NCBI RefSeq assembly: GCF_006337065.1
Contig: NZ_CP040872.1
Span: 1,178,001 to 1,242,000 of the forward strand
Source: Agromyces laixinhei
GTDB lineage: Bacteria > Actinomycetota > Actinomycetes > Actinomycetales > Microbacteriaceae
Direction of reading: 5' to 3'
DNA: 64,000 nt
The translations under genes and the position numbers were made by a program. A model generated the notes under the pieces. The model saw only the letters and a list, made by a program, of their open reading frames with translations, was not told where the DNA came from and did no database searches. Shown one piece after another: positions 17,099 through 28,525 of the stretch (within the stretch, counting starts at the first letter, position 1; each line of letters starts with the position of its first letter).

Positions 17099-17120
17099 CC
17101 GTCGACGACGTCGTCGACGG
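17099..17120. promoter_or_regulatory. 22-bp perfect palindrome in the livH leader
   Basis: CCGTCGACGAC followed directly by its reverse complement, in non-coding DNA, immediately downstream of a CATAAT -10-like hexamer on the minus strand (17135-17130). It could be an operator or a 5'-end mRNA hairpin of the livHMGF operon. Confidence 0.45.
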
Positions 17121-17276
17121 TACTTGCCGATTATGTCTCATACGTTTCGCACAAGAGGCAAACGGCGTTCGATTGTTATCCGGGAATGCCCGCGATGCAA
17201 ACTCGCTTAACATTGATATCGCGGGCCCGACCATCGGCACGCTGATTCTCGAGCAGAACTCGACATGAGGAGCGAC

Positions 17277-18780
<1,504 letters not shown>

Positions 18781-18783
18781 CGG

Positions 18784-19938
18784 TCAGCGCCGTGCATCCG
18801 CCAGCCGCGTGATCGCTTCGGCGAGCACCTCCGGCGTGCAGCCGAAGTTCAGTCGGGCATGGCCGCCGCCGACGCTCGCACCGAACTGCGGGCCGATACC
18901 GAGGGCGACCTTCGCGTGTTCGAGCGCGTACGCGGCGGGGTCGTGACCCCAGCCGAGCGCCGACAGATCGAGCCACGCGAGGTAGGTGGCATCGGGGATC
19001 CGATAGCGAACGCCGGGCAGCTCATCGGCGAGGAGCTCGGCGAGCAGACGGCGGTTGTCGTCGAGGCTCGCGAGCACGCCGTCGAGCCATGGGCCGCCGT
19101 GCCGGAAGGCCGCGATGGTCGCGATCACCCCGAACTGGCTCATGCGCCACTCGACCTCGTACGGCAATGCGGTGCGAACCCGATCGCCGCGCTCGCTCGC
19201 GGTCACGATGAGCGCCGTCTTCAGCCCCGCGATGTTGAACGCCTTCGTGGCCGCCGTGACGGCGATGCCGTGCTCGCGTGCCGCGTCGGAGACCGTGAGG
19301 AAGGGCGTGTAGTCGACGCCCGGCTGCACGAGCGGTCCGTGCACCTCGTCGGAGATGACCGTCACGTCGTGTCGGGCCGCGATCTCGGCGAGGGCGGCCA
19401 GCTGCGAGGCATCCGGTACCAGGCCGATCGGATTGTGCGGGTTGCAGAGCACCATGGCCCTGGCGCCTGCGGCGAACGCCGCGTCGATGCCGGCGAGGTC
19501 GAGTGACCAGCCGTCGTCGATGCCGCCGAGCATCGGCACTTCGACGACCGTGCCGGATGCCTCGGTCACGAGATCGAAGAAGGGCGGGTAGATCGGCGGG
19601 GTGATGACGACGCCGTCGCCCGGAGCGGTGACCCGCCGCAGCAGCTCGACGATGCCCATGCTCACATCGCCGGTGCATCGCACACGGGCGGGGTCGACGT
19701 TCCAGCCGAGACGGGTCTCGGCGAAGCCCCGGAACGCTTCGGCCACCTGGAGGCTTCCGGCCGAGTAGCCCGTGTCGGAGCGGTCGACGGCCGCGTGCAG
19801 CGCCGCCTTGATCGGCTCGGCGAGCGGGTAGTCCATCTCGGCGACGGGCAGCGGCAGCACGTCGGCGGGGTAGAGGCGCCACTTCGCACTCGTTCGCGTG
19901 CGGAGGACGTCGAGAGGTTCTGCTGCGGTGCGTTGCAT
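18784..19938 (-). CDS. PatB/MalY-type aminotransferase (probable cystathionine beta-lyase)
   Basis: A fold-type I PLP enzyme of 384 residues. The family splits cystathionine to homocysteine or acts as a C-S lyase. The motif PVAEMDYPLAEPI at residues 31-43 and TGDVSMGIVELLRR near 89 are typical of MalY/PatB, as is CNPHNPIG at 165-172. The PLP lysine is Lys232 in AATKAFNIAGLKTA, and SDEVHGPLV carries the conserved Asp/Glu. ATG 19938 gives an N-terminus right for the family. The gene is convergent with guaB (3 nt apart) and divergent from the ABC-F gene. Substrate specificity, beta-lyase or aminotransferase, cannot be settled from sequence. Confidence 0.87.
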   Translation of the reverse strand: MQRTAAEPLDVLRTRTSAKWRLYPADVLPLPVAEMDYPLAEPIKAALHAAVDRSDTGYSAGSLQVAEAFRGFAETRLGWNVDPARVRCTGDVSMGIVELLRRVTAPGDGVVITPPIYPPFFDLVTEASGTVVEVPMLGGIDDGWSLDLAGIDAAFAAGARAMVLCNPHNPIGLVPDASQLAALAEIAARHDVTVISDEVHGPLVQPGVDYTPFLTVSDAAREHGIAVTAATKAFNIAGLKTALIVTASERGDRVRTALPYEVEWRMSQFGVIATIAAFRHGGPWLDGVLASLDDNRRLLAELLADELPGVRYRIPDATYLAWLDLSALGWGHDPAAYALEHAKVALGIGPQFGASVGGGHARLNFGCTPEVLAEAITRLADARR

Positions 19939-19991
19939 GCCTCCAGCTTGCCGCAGAACGGCGGCGGGTGGCAGGTGCAATCGGGGCCCGC

Positions 19992-19997
19992 TAGTCT
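19992..19997 (+). promoter_or_regulatory. -10 hexamer upstream of the ABC-F gene
   Basis: TAGTCT fits TANNNT in the divergent spacer and predicts a leader of about 58 nt before ATG 20062. An in-frame GTG at 20026 is an alternative start. Confidence 0.45.
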
Positions 19998-20061
19998 GGA
20001 AGGCTGCCCGTCGGGCGGCGTCGGGGTGCACCCACCCGGCCGCGAACCGATCGGACGACGC

Positions 20062-21858
20062 ATGGGATTCATCGACGTCAACGGCGTCTCGTTCTCGCTG
20101 CCCGACGGCCGGCCCCTGCTCGCCGACCTCGCCTTCCGCGTGACGGATGGCGCGACCACCGCGCTCATCGGCGCGAACGGCGCGGGCAAGTCGACGCTGC
20201 TGCGCATCATCCGCGGTGAGCTGCGGCCCGACGAGGGCAGCGTGCAGGTCGACGGCGGCCTCGGCGTGATGGATCAGTTCGTCGGCACCGGCGTCACGGC
20301 CCCCGGCACGGATGCAACGGTGCACGGTCTGCTCGTCTCGGTCGCGCCGACCAGGGTGCGTGCTGCGGCCGTCGAGCTCGAGGCATCCGAGAACGCACTC
20401 ATCGAACGCGACGACACGGCCGCGCAGATGCGGTACGCCACCGCGCTCGCCGAATACGCGGAGGCCGGCGGCTACGACCAGGAGGTGGTGTGGGATCACT
20501 GCACGGTCGCGGCGCTCGGAATCCCGTTCGAGCGGGCGAAGTGGCGTGAGCTCGCGACGCTCTCGGGCGGCGAGCAGAAGCGGCTCGCGCTCGAGGCGCT
20601 CCTGCGCGGGCCCGAGCAGGTGCTGCTGCTCGACGAGCCCGACAACTCGCTCGACGTGCCCGGCAAGCGCTGGCTCGAATCTCAGCTGCGGACCACGCCG
20701 AAGACGGTGCTGCTCGTCTCGCACGACCGCGAGCTGCTCGCCCGTGCCGCCGACCGCATCGTGACCCTCGAGCTCGGCGCTGCCGGCAACACCGCGTGGG
20801 TGCACGGCGGCAGCTTCGAGGGGTACCACCGGGCTCGCGATGAGCGCTTCGAGCGCCTCGACGAGCTGCGCCGCCGGTGGGACGAGCAGCACGCTGCGCT
20901 GAAGACCCTCGTCGCCACGCTGAAGGTGAAGGCGACGTACAACGACGGGATGGCCTCCCGGTACCAGGCCGCGGTCACGCGTCTGCGCAGGTTCGAGGAG
21001 GCCGGGCCGCCCGAGGAGCGCCCGCCGGCGCAGGCCGTCTCGATGCGACTCCGCGGCTCGCGAACCGGCAAGCGCGCCGTCGTCGGCGAACGGCTCGAGC
21101 TCACGGGGCTCATGAAACCGTTCGACCTCGAGGTCTGGTACGGCGACCGCGTCGCGGTGCTCGGCTCGAACGGTTCGGGCAAGTCGCACTTCCTTCGGCT
21201 CCTCGCCGGCGGCGGCACCGAGCCCGATCGCACGCTCGGCCACGTCACGACGGTGGGAGAGGGGCTCGACCGGGTGCCGCACACCGGGCGTGCCGTGCTC
21301 GGTGCGCGAGTCGTGCCCGGCTGGTTCGCGCAGAATCACGAGCACCCCGAGTTCCGCGGTCGAACCCTCCTCGACATCCTGCATCGCGGCGACGCGAATC
21401 GCGACGGCATGGCGCGGGAGGCCGCGAGTTCGGCCCTCGACCGGTACGGGCTCGCGGCATCCGCGCTGCAGAGCTTCGACTCGCTCTCAGGCGGCCAGCA
21501 GGCGCGACTGCAGATCCTGCTGCTCGAGCTCTCGGGCGCGACACTGCTGCTGCTCGACGAACCGACCGACAACCTCGACCTGGTCTCGGCCGAAGCGCTC
21601 GAAGAGGGGCTGTCGCGCTTCGACGGCACGGTGCTCGCGGTCACGCACGACCGGTGGTTCGCGCGCGGCTTCGACCGGTTCATCGTCTTCGGCGGCGACG
21701 GCGAGGTCTACGAATCGGATGCCCCGGTGTGGGCTGACGGTCAGCACGGCGCAGCGGAGCTGCGACGGGCTTCCGTCAGAAAGGCGGCAGCCGTAGCGCT
21801 CGCGACGCGAAGCGTTGCGGAGCGTGCCACGGAAGACCGTGGAACGCGACACGGGTAG
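20062..21858 (+). CDS. ABC-F family ATP-binding protein
   Basis: A soluble protein of 598 residues with two ABC cassettes and no membrane segments, as in ABC-F translation factors. Cassette 1 has GANGAGKST, LSGGEQKRLALEALLRG and LLLDEPDNSLD; cassette 2 has GSNGSGKSH, LSGGQQARLQILLLEL and LLLDEPTDNLDL. Between them is a charged, probably coiled-coil linker (ERFERLDELRRRWDEQHAALK) that in characterised members reaches into the ribosomal E site. It could relieve stalled ribosomes or give antibiotic protection; the linker is too generic to choose. The C-terminal 30 residues after VYESDAPVW are unconserved and basic. ATG 20062 is chosen; GTG 20026 is possible. Confidence 0.9.
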   Translation: MGFIDVNGVSFSLPDGRPLLADLAFRVTDGATTALIGANGAGKSTLLRIIRGELRPDEGSVQVDGGLGVMDQFVGTGVTAPGTDATVHGLLVSVAPTRVRAAAVELEASENALIERDDTAAQMRYATALAEYAEAGGYDQEVVWDHCTVAALGIPFERAKWRELATLSGGEQKRLALEALLRGPEQVLLLDEPDNSLDVPGKRWLESQLRTTPKTVLLVSHDRELLARAADRIVTLELGAAGNTAWVHGGSFEGYHRARDERFERLDELRRRWDEQHAALKTLVATLKVKATYNDGMASRYQAAVTRLRRFEEAGPPEERPPAQAVSMRLRGSRTGKRAVVGERLELTGLMKPFDLEVWYGDRVAVLGSNGSGKSHFLRLLAGGGTEPDRTLGHVTTVGEGLDRVPHTGRAVLGARVVPGWFAQNHEHPEFRGRTLLDILHRGDANRDGMAREAASSALDRYGLAASALQSFDSLSGGQQARLQILLLELSGATLLLLDEPTDNLDLVSAEALEEGLSRFDGTVLAVTHDRWFARGFDRFIVFGGDGEVYESDAPVWADGQHGAAELRRASVRKAAAVALATRSVAERATEDRGTRHG

Positions 21859-21861
21859 GGT
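21856..21861 (+). promoter_or_regulatory. guaB3 -10 hexamer, leaderless start
   Basis: TAGGGT, at the very end of the upstream ABC-F gene, lies 6 nt before GTG 21868. Its position fixes 21868 rather than GTG 21865 as the likely start. Confidence 0.55.
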
Positions 21862-21867
21862 TGAGTG

Positions 21868-22992
21868 GTGACCCAGGAGATCGAGATCGGCCGCTCCAAG
21901 CGGGGCCAGCGCGTCTATGCATTCGATGACATCGCGATCGTGCCGAGCCGGCGCACCCGCGATCCCGAAGATGTCTCGGTCGGTTGGTCCATCGACGCGT
22001 ACCAGTTCGACATCCCCTTCCTCGCCGCCCCCATGGACTCCGTCGTCTCGCCGCAGACGGCCATCATGATGGGCCAGCTCGGCGGCCTCGGAGTGCTCGA
22101 CCTCGAGGGACTCTGGACCCGGTACGAAGACCCCGAGCCCGTGCTCGCCGAGATCCGCAACCTCACGCCGGAGCGCGCGACCAGGCGCATGCAGCAGCTC
22201 TACTCCGAGCCGATCAAGCCCGAGCTCGTCACCGCGCGCCTCGCCGAGATCCGCGCCGCTGGGGTCACGGTCGCGGGTGCGCTCTCTCCGCAGCGCACAC
22301 AGGAGCTCTACGAGACCGTCGTCGCCGCGGGCGTCGACCTCTTCGTGATCCGCGGCACCACGGTGTCGGCCGAGCACGTCTCGAAGAACCAGGAGCCGCT
22401 GAACCTCAAGAAGTTCATCTACGAGCTCGACGTGCCGGTCATCGTCGGCGGGGCCGCGACCTACACCGCGGCCCTGCACCTCATGCGCACGGGCGCCGCG
22501 GGCGTGCTCGTCGGCTTCGGCGGCGGGGCGGCATCGACGACGCGCGCCACGCTCGGCATCCACGCACCGATGGCCACGGCGGTGGCGGATGTCGCAGGTG
22601 CACGTCGTGACTACCTCGACGAGTCGGGCGGGCGCTACGTGCACGTCATCGCCGACGGCGGCGTCGGCAAGTCGGGCGACATCGTGAAGGCGATCGCGTG
22701 CGGCGCCGACGCGATCATGCTCGGCACGGCGCTGGCACGGGCGACGGATGCCCCGGGCGGCGGGTACCACTGGGGCGCCGAGGCGCACCATCCGAAGCTC
22801 CCGCGCGGCCAGCGAGTGCACGTCGGGCAGGTCGCCCCGCTCGAGGAGGTGCTCTACGGCCCGGCGCCGTCGGCCGACGGCGTGACGAACCTCGTCGGCG
22901 GCCTGAGGCGTTCGATGGCGACCACGGGGTACTCCGACCTCAAGGAGTTCCAGCGCGTCGACGTGATCGTCGCGCCGTACCAGTCGTCCTGA
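21868..22992 (+). CDS. guaB3: GuaB3 family IMP dehydrogenase-related protein
   Basis: A 374-residue TIM-barrel protein of the IMPDH/GMP reductase family without the CBS module. It begins TQEIEIGRSKRGQRVYAFDDIAIVPSRRTR, characteristic of GuaB3, and has IADGGVGKSGDIVKAIACGADAIMLG for phosphate binding. At the usual catalytic loop position the sequence is GFGGGAASTTRATLGI, lacking the GPGSICTTR cysteine, so classical IMPDH activity is doubtful; a GMP reductase role has been shown for some GuaB3 proteins. Leaderless from GTG 21868. It lies about 3 kb from the frameshifted guaB, the usual close association in Actinobacteria. Confidence 0.9.
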   Translation: MTQEIEIGRSKRGQRVYAFDDIAIVPSRRTRDPEDVSVGWSIDAYQFDIPFLAAPMDSVVSPQTAIMMGQLGGLGVLDLEGLWTRYEDPEPVLAEIRNLTPERATRRMQQLYSEPIKPELVTARLAEIRAAGVTVAGALSPQRTQELYETVVAAGVDLFVIRGTTVSAEHVSKNQEPLNLKKFIYELDVPVIVGGAATYTAALHLMRTGAAGVLVGFGGGAASTTRATLGIHAPMATAVADVAGARRDYLDESGGRYVHVIADGGVGKSGDIVKAIACGADAIMLGTALARATDAPGGGYHWGAEAHHPKLPRGQRVHVGQVAPLEEVLYGPAPSADGVTNLVGGLRRSMATTGYSDLKEFQRVDVIVAPYQSS

Positions 22993-23026
22993 CGCGCGTT
23001 CCGTAGCGCCATGGCGGGCGCTCGGG

Positions 23027-23032
23027 TAGCGT
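23027..23032 (+). promoter_or_regulatory. glpD -10 hexamer
   Basis: TAGCGT fits TANNNT in the guaB3-glpD spacer, giving a leader of about 44 nt with GGGGAG before ATG 23083. Confidence 0.4.
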
Positions 23033-23082
23033 GGAAACGGATCGCGCAGCCTTGCCGTGAGGCCGCGGGGATGGGGAGCACG

Positions 23083-24828
23083 ATGGCGACTCAGCAGTCG
23101 GCGAGACTCAAGCCGGTGACGCGTTCGACCAAGCTCGGGCCCGAGGAGCGAGCGGCCGCGATCACGCGGCTGAAGGAGAAGGAGCTCGACATCCTCGTGG
23201 TGGGCGGCGGCATCGTCGGCACCGGAGCCGCGCTCGACGCCGTGACCCGCGGATTGTCGACGGGCCTGCTCGAAGCCCGTGACTGGGCATCGGGCACCTC
23301 GAGTCGTTCATCGAAGCTCGTGCACGGCGGCATCCGCTATCTCGAACAGCTCGACTTCAGGCTCGTGCGCGAGGCGCTCATCGAACGCGGCTTGCTGTTG
23401 CAGCGCATCGCGCCGCACCTCGTCAAGCCCGTGCGGTTCCTGTATCCGCTGAAGACCCGTGTCATCGAGCGGTTCTACGTCGGCGCGGGCATGCTGCTCT
23501 ACGACATCTTCAGCTACACGGGCGGGCGCCCGCCCGGGGTGCCGCATCACCGGCACCTCTCGAAACGGCAGGTGATGCGCGCCATCCCGTCGCTCTCGAA
23601 GGATGCGCTCGTCGGCGGCCTCACCTACTACGACGCGCAGGTCGACGACGCACGATACGTCGCCTCGCTCGCCCGCACCGCGTCGTTCTACGGCGCCCAC
23701 GTCGCGAGCCGCGTCAAGGTCGAGGGCTTCATCAAGGTCGGTGAGCGCGTCGTCGGTGTGAAGGCGCACGACCTCGAGACCGACGAGCACTTCGAGGTGC
23801 GCGCCAAGCAGGTCGTGAACGCCACCGGCGTGTGGACGGATGACACGCAGCGCATGGTCGGCGAACGCGGCACGTTCAAGGTGCGCGCGTCCAAGGGGAT
23901 CCACCTCGTCGTGCCGCGCGACCGCATCCAGTCGGCGATGGGCATGATCTTCCGCACCGAGAAGAGCGTGCTGTTCGTGATCCCGTGGGGCCGGCACTGG
24001 CTCATCGGCACGACCGATACCGACTGGAACCTCGACAAGGCGCACCCGGCGGCGACCGCAGCCGATATCGACTACCTCCTCGAGCACGTCAACTCCGTGC
24101 TCGGCATCCCGCTCACCAGGGAGGACGTCGAGGGCGTGTACGCGGGCCTGCGGCCACTGCTCGCCGGCGAGAGCGACCAGACTTCCAAGCTCTCGCGCGA
24201 GCACCTCGTCGCCCACACCGTTCCGGGGCTCGTCGTCATCGCGGGCGGCAAGTGGACCACCTACCGGGTCATGGCGAAGGATGCCATCGACGCCGCAGCA
24301 GACGCGCTCGACGGCAAGGTGCCGAAGTCGACCACGCAGGACATCCCGCTGCTCGGCGCCGAGGGCTACCAGGCGGCCTGGAACAAGCGCGGCAAGATCG
24401 CGCGTGCGTTCGACGTGCACAAGGTGCGCATCGAACACCTGCTGAACCGCTACGGCACGATGACCGACGAACTGCTCGACCTGATCCGTGACGACCCCTC
24501 GCTCGGCGAAGCGCTGCCGGGCGCCGACGACTACCTCGGTGCAGAGGTCGTCTACGCGGCGACGCACGAGGGCGCACTGCATCTCGACGACGTGCTCGCC
24601 CGACGCACTCGCATCTCGATCGAGGCGTGGGACCGGGGCGTCTCCGCCGCACCGGTCGCGGCGAGGCTCATGGGCAGGGCACTCGGATGGAACGAGGCTC
24701 GGCAGACACTCGAGGTCGAGCGTTACCTGCAGCGCGTCGAGGCCGAGCGCGCCTCGCAGGAGCAGCCAGATGACGAATCGGCCGACCGAGTGCGCCTCGA
24801 GGCTCCCGACATCGTGCAGGTGGACTGA
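23083..24828 (+). CDS. glpD: Glycerol-3-phosphate dehydrogenase (FAD-dependent)
   Basis: GlpD oxidises glycerol-3-phosphate to dihydroxyacetone phosphate at the inner face of the membrane and passes electrons to quinone. The protein has 581 residues. The FAD Rossmann motif LVVGGGIVGTGAALDA is near residues 40-55, followed by ASGTSSRSSKLVHGGIRYLEQ, a family signature; AGGKWTTYRVMAKDAIDAA lies further on, and the C-terminal ~130 residues form the helical DAO_C domain. ATG 23083 follows GGGGAG; the in-frame ATG 23071 is less likely. It stands alone with no glpF or glpK nearby. Confidence 0.95.
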   Translation: MATQQSARLKPVTRSTKLGPEERAAAITRLKEKELDILVVGGGIVGTGAALDAVTRGLSTGLLEARDWASGTSSRSSKLVHGGIRYLEQLDFRLVREALIERGLLLQRIAPHLVKPVRFLYPLKTRVIERFYVGAGMLLYDIFSYTGGRPPGVPHHRHLSKRQVMRAIPSLSKDALVGGLTYYDAQVDDARYVASLARTASFYGAHVASRVKVEGFIKVGERVVGVKAHDLETDEHFEVRAKQVVNATGVWTDDTQRMVGERGTFKVRASKGIHLVVPRDRIQSAMGMIFRTEKSVLFVIPWGRHWLIGTTDTDWNLDKAHPAATAADIDYLLEHVNSVLGIPLTREDVEGVYAGLRPLLAGESDQTSKLSREHLVAHTVPGLVVIAGGKWTTYRVMAKDAIDAAADALDGKVPKSTTQDIPLLGAEGYQAAWNKRGKIARAFDVHKVRIEHLLNRYGTMTDELLDLIRDDPSLGEALPGADDYLGAEVVYAATHEGALHLDDVLARRTRISIEAWDRGVSAAPVAARLMGRALGWNEARQTLEVERYLQRVEAERASQEQPDDESADRVRLEAPDIVQVD

Positions 24829-24866
24829 GCACTCGGCCGGGCACCGGTGACCGCCCGGCGCGCAGA

Positions 24867-24872
24867 TAGACT
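24867..24872 (+). promoter_or_regulatory. -10 hexamer for the RCK_C-SURF1 genes
   Basis: TAGACT in the glpD downstream spacer; about 34 nt of leader would carry the GAGGAG ribosome site at 24898-24903 before ATG 24912. Confidence 0.5.
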
Positions 24873-24911
24873 TGATCGCGTACGACCCCCAGAGATCGAG
24901 GAGCCTGCGCG

Positions 24912-25412
24912 ATGGTCGAAGTCCGCCGAGTCGCCCTTCCCGGGGTCGGCGTGCTGCACTCGATCACAACGGCCGATGGAGCGGAAGTGTCGGTCGTGGC
25001 GCATCGCACCGGTTCGAGCGACCTCGTCTGCCGACGCGCCGGGGCGCCAGACGACAGCGGCACGGTCTCCCTGCGACTCGAGGAGGACGAGGCGCACACG
25101 GTTGCCGAACTCCTCGGCGGCACGCGCATCGTCGAGTCGATCGCAGAGCTCGAGGCTCTCCCCGGGGTTCCGATCGGCTGGGTCACCCTCGATGAAGACG
25201 ATGCCATCGCCGGACGCCCGATCGGTGAGCTGCCTGCGGCATCCGGGGTCGCCGTCGTCGCCGTGGTGCGCGATGACCATGCGCATCCGTCGCCGGCGGA
25301 CGACTTCGTGATGCGCTTCGGCGACACTCTCGTCGCGGTGGGCCCTGCAGAGGGCATCGAAGGGGTCTTCCGTGCCGTTCACACGGGCGCAGACGGAGAC
25401 GCCGAGGCCTGA
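24912..25412 (+). CDS. Cation:proton antiporter regulatory subunit (TrkA-C domain)
   Basis: A soluble 166-residue protein resembling KhtT-type regulators that gate potassium or cation/proton antiporters. Residues 1-85 form an N-terminal region with VEVRRVALPGVGVLHSI; residues 95-160 form an RCK_C/TrkA_C domain (LDEDDAIAGRPIGELPAASGVAVVAVVR ... FGDTLVAVGPAEGIEGV). Usually the antiporter gene follows directly. Here the next gene is SURF1, overlapping by one base, and no antiporter is in the window, so its partner is encoded elsewhere or lost. The ATG has GAGGAG 8 nt upstream. Confidence 0.85.
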   Translation: MVEVRRVALPGVGVLHSITTADGAEVSVVAHRTGSSDLVCRRAGAPDDSGTVSLRLEEDEAHTVAELLGGTRIVESIAELEALPGVPIGWVTLDEDDAIAGRPIGELPAASGVAVVAVVRDDHAHPSPADDFVMRFGDTLVAVGPAEGIEGVFRAVHTGADGDAEA

Positions 25413-26200
25413 TGCTGAAGATGATGCTGCGCCCGCGATGGGTGCTCGCACTGCTGCTTGCGCTGGGCATCGCCGCGGCCTTCGCGCTGCTCGGCCAATG
25501 GCAGCTCGAGCGCGCCGTCGAGTCCTCGGCCGTCGTCGAACGGCCGACCGAGAAGGTGCGCCCCTTCGCCGGCATCGCAGATCCCGACCGACCGACCGAG
25601 CAGGCCGTGACCGCCCAACTCGTCGAGGTGACGGGCACCGTGGTGCCCGGTGACACGGTCATCGTCGAAGGGCGATTGAACGACGCCGCCGCCGGGTACT
25701 GGCCCGTCGTGCACCTCGAAGTGACGGATGGCGCGCCGGGCGGGCTGCCCGTCGCGCTCGGCTGGGCGGCCGATGAACGCGCCGCCCACGAGGCCGCCGA
25801 CGCATTCGAGCGGTCGATCGACCCGGCAGAACCGATCACGTTCGAGGGCCGGTTCCTGCCGAGCGAGGCGCCGATCGCCCCAGACCATGAGGGCGACCCG
25901 TTCTCGATGCAGACGGTCGCCGTGGCGCAGCTCATCAACGTCTGGGCCGACTACGACGACCGGCCCGTCTACTTCGGCTACGTCACCGCGGCCGAGGCGC
26001 CGGCCGGGCTCGACGCGATCGCCTCGCCGCCGCCCGAACAGGAGCAGCAGCTCGACTGGCTGAACGTCTTCTACGCGATCGAGTGGGCCGTCTTCGCCGG
26101 GTTCGCGATCTATCTCTGGTATCGCCTCGTGCGCGACGCCGTCGAACGCGAGCGCGAGGAGCAGCAGGCCGAGGCCGAGGCATCCGCTGACGCCGCGTAG
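25412..26200 (+). CDS. SURF1 family cytochrome oxidase assembly protein
   Basis: SURF1 proteins help insert haem into subunit I of cytochrome c oxidase. The 262-residue protein has the expected shape: one N-terminal transmembrane helix (about residues 9-29) followed directly by GQWQLERA (the family GxWQ-type motif), a long extracytoplasmic domain, and a C-terminal helix (about 218-240, LNVFYAIEWAVFAGFAIYLW). A charged cytoplasmic tail ends it. The start overlaps the upstream stop (TGATG). Oxidase subunit genes are not in the window, as is common for actinobacterial SURF1. Confidence 0.9.
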   Translation: MLKMMLRPRWVLALLLALGIAAAFALLGQWQLERAVESSAVVERPTEKVRPFAGIADPDRPTEQAVTAQLVEVTGTVVPGDTVIVEGRLNDAAAGYWPVVHLEVTDGAPGGLPVALGWAADERAAHEAADAFERSIDPAEPITFEGRFLPSEAPIAPDHEGDPFSMQTVAVAQLINVWADYDDRPVYFGYVTAAEAPAGLDAIASPPPEQEQQLDWLNVFYAIEWAVFAGFAIYLWYRLVRDAVEREREEQQAEAEASADAA

Positions 26201-26203
26201 ACT
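26198..26203 (+). promoter_or_regulatory. DUF3817 gene -10 hexamer overlapping the SURF1 stop codon
   Basis: TAGACT starts with the SURF1 TAG stop and lies 6 nt before ATG 26210, the same arrangement as at tsaE/tsaB. Confidence 0.5.
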
Positions 26204-26209
26204 GGCGTC

Positions 26210-26718
26210 ATGCCCCTCGAGCCGAAATCCGCCGATCTGCCGCGCATTCGCGGGGCGCTGAAGTTCTACCAGGTCGCTTCGGTGATCACCGGTGTCATGC
26301 TCCTGCTGCTGTGCGCCGAGATGATCCTGAAGTACGCATTCCACCTCGAGCTCTACGCCTTCGGCGACCAAGGCGTGCTCGCCGTCACCCCGGTGATCGA
26401 GACGGCCGCCGGTCTCGAGTCGACCGGAACCGGCGTGAACCTCTCGACCGGCATCCTCATCGCCCACGGCTGGTTCTACGTCGTCTACCTCTTCAGCGAC
26501 TTCCGGCTCTGGAGCCTCATGCGCTGGCCGTTCAGCCGCTTCATCATCATCGCGCTCGGCGGCATCGTGCCGTTGCTCTCGTTCTTCCTCGAGGCGCGCA
26601 TCGGCCGCGAGGTGCGCGGCTACCTCGACCGCCGTGAGGCTGAGGCATCCGCGACTGCCGCATCCGCGACTGCCGCATCCGAGACCACCGACAACTCCGA
26701 CACCGTGGAGGCCCAGCA

Positions 26719-26722
<4 letters not shown>
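26210..26722 (+). CDS. DUF3817 domain membrane protein
   Basis: A 170-residue membrane protein with three hydrophobic segments (about residues 20-45, 80-105, 113-132) and an Ala/Ser/Thr/Glu-rich cytoplasmic tail. [20 protein letters not shown] at the N-terminus and the [16 protein letters not shown] stretch are typical of DUF3817, a family common in Actinobacteria and often found next to guaA. The stop overlaps the guaA GTG by 4 bp. The tail contains near-repeats of Ala-Ser-Ala-Thr-Ala. Function is unknown; the guaA linkage is conserved but gives no clear hint. Confidence 0.87.
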
Positions 26723-28304
<1,582 letters not shown>

Positions 28305-28356
28305 ACTCCGCGCTGAAATGCGCATCCTCACGCGGGCGGCGGCGGGGGCACGTTCC

Positions 28357-28403
28357 CAGCACTCTGCTGTTGATGCGCCACGCGCATCAACAGCAGAGTG
28401 CTG
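28357..28403. repeat. Perfect 22-bp inverted repeat with 3-nt loop
   Basis: Arms 28357-28378 and 28382-28403 are perfectly complementary, with loop CAC. It lies between the convergent guaA and Bax-inhibitor genes. It lacks a T-run and precedes the likely real terminator at 28479-28508, so it may be a mobile palindromic repeat or a transcription-blocking cruciform. Confidence 0.75.
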
Positions 28404-28478
28404 TGGCAGTGGGGGTGTTCCGTGCGGGACCGGCGCGTCCGGCGAGCCGCGGAGGTCTGGCCGGCAGCACCCGAAACG

Positions 28479-28508
28479 AAGAACGGCCGCCCGAGGGCGG
28501 CCGTTCTT
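28479..28508. terminator. Bidirectional terminator between guaA and the BI-1 gene
   Basis: Stem of 14 bp, AAGAACGGCCGCCC (28479-28492) with its complement (28495-28508). T-rich bases follow on both strands (TTCTTGTTG on plus, TTCTTCGTTT on minus). It lies 17 nt from the minus-strand stop. Confidence 0.8.
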
Positions 28509-28525
28509 GTTGCGCGGTGTCGAGG

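Noticed and set aside
21868..22992. guaB3 as a replacement IMP dehydrogenase for the frameshifted guaB
   Set aside because: It lacks the catalytic cysteine loop GPGSICTTR at the expected position, so it is not evidence that guaB can be lost.
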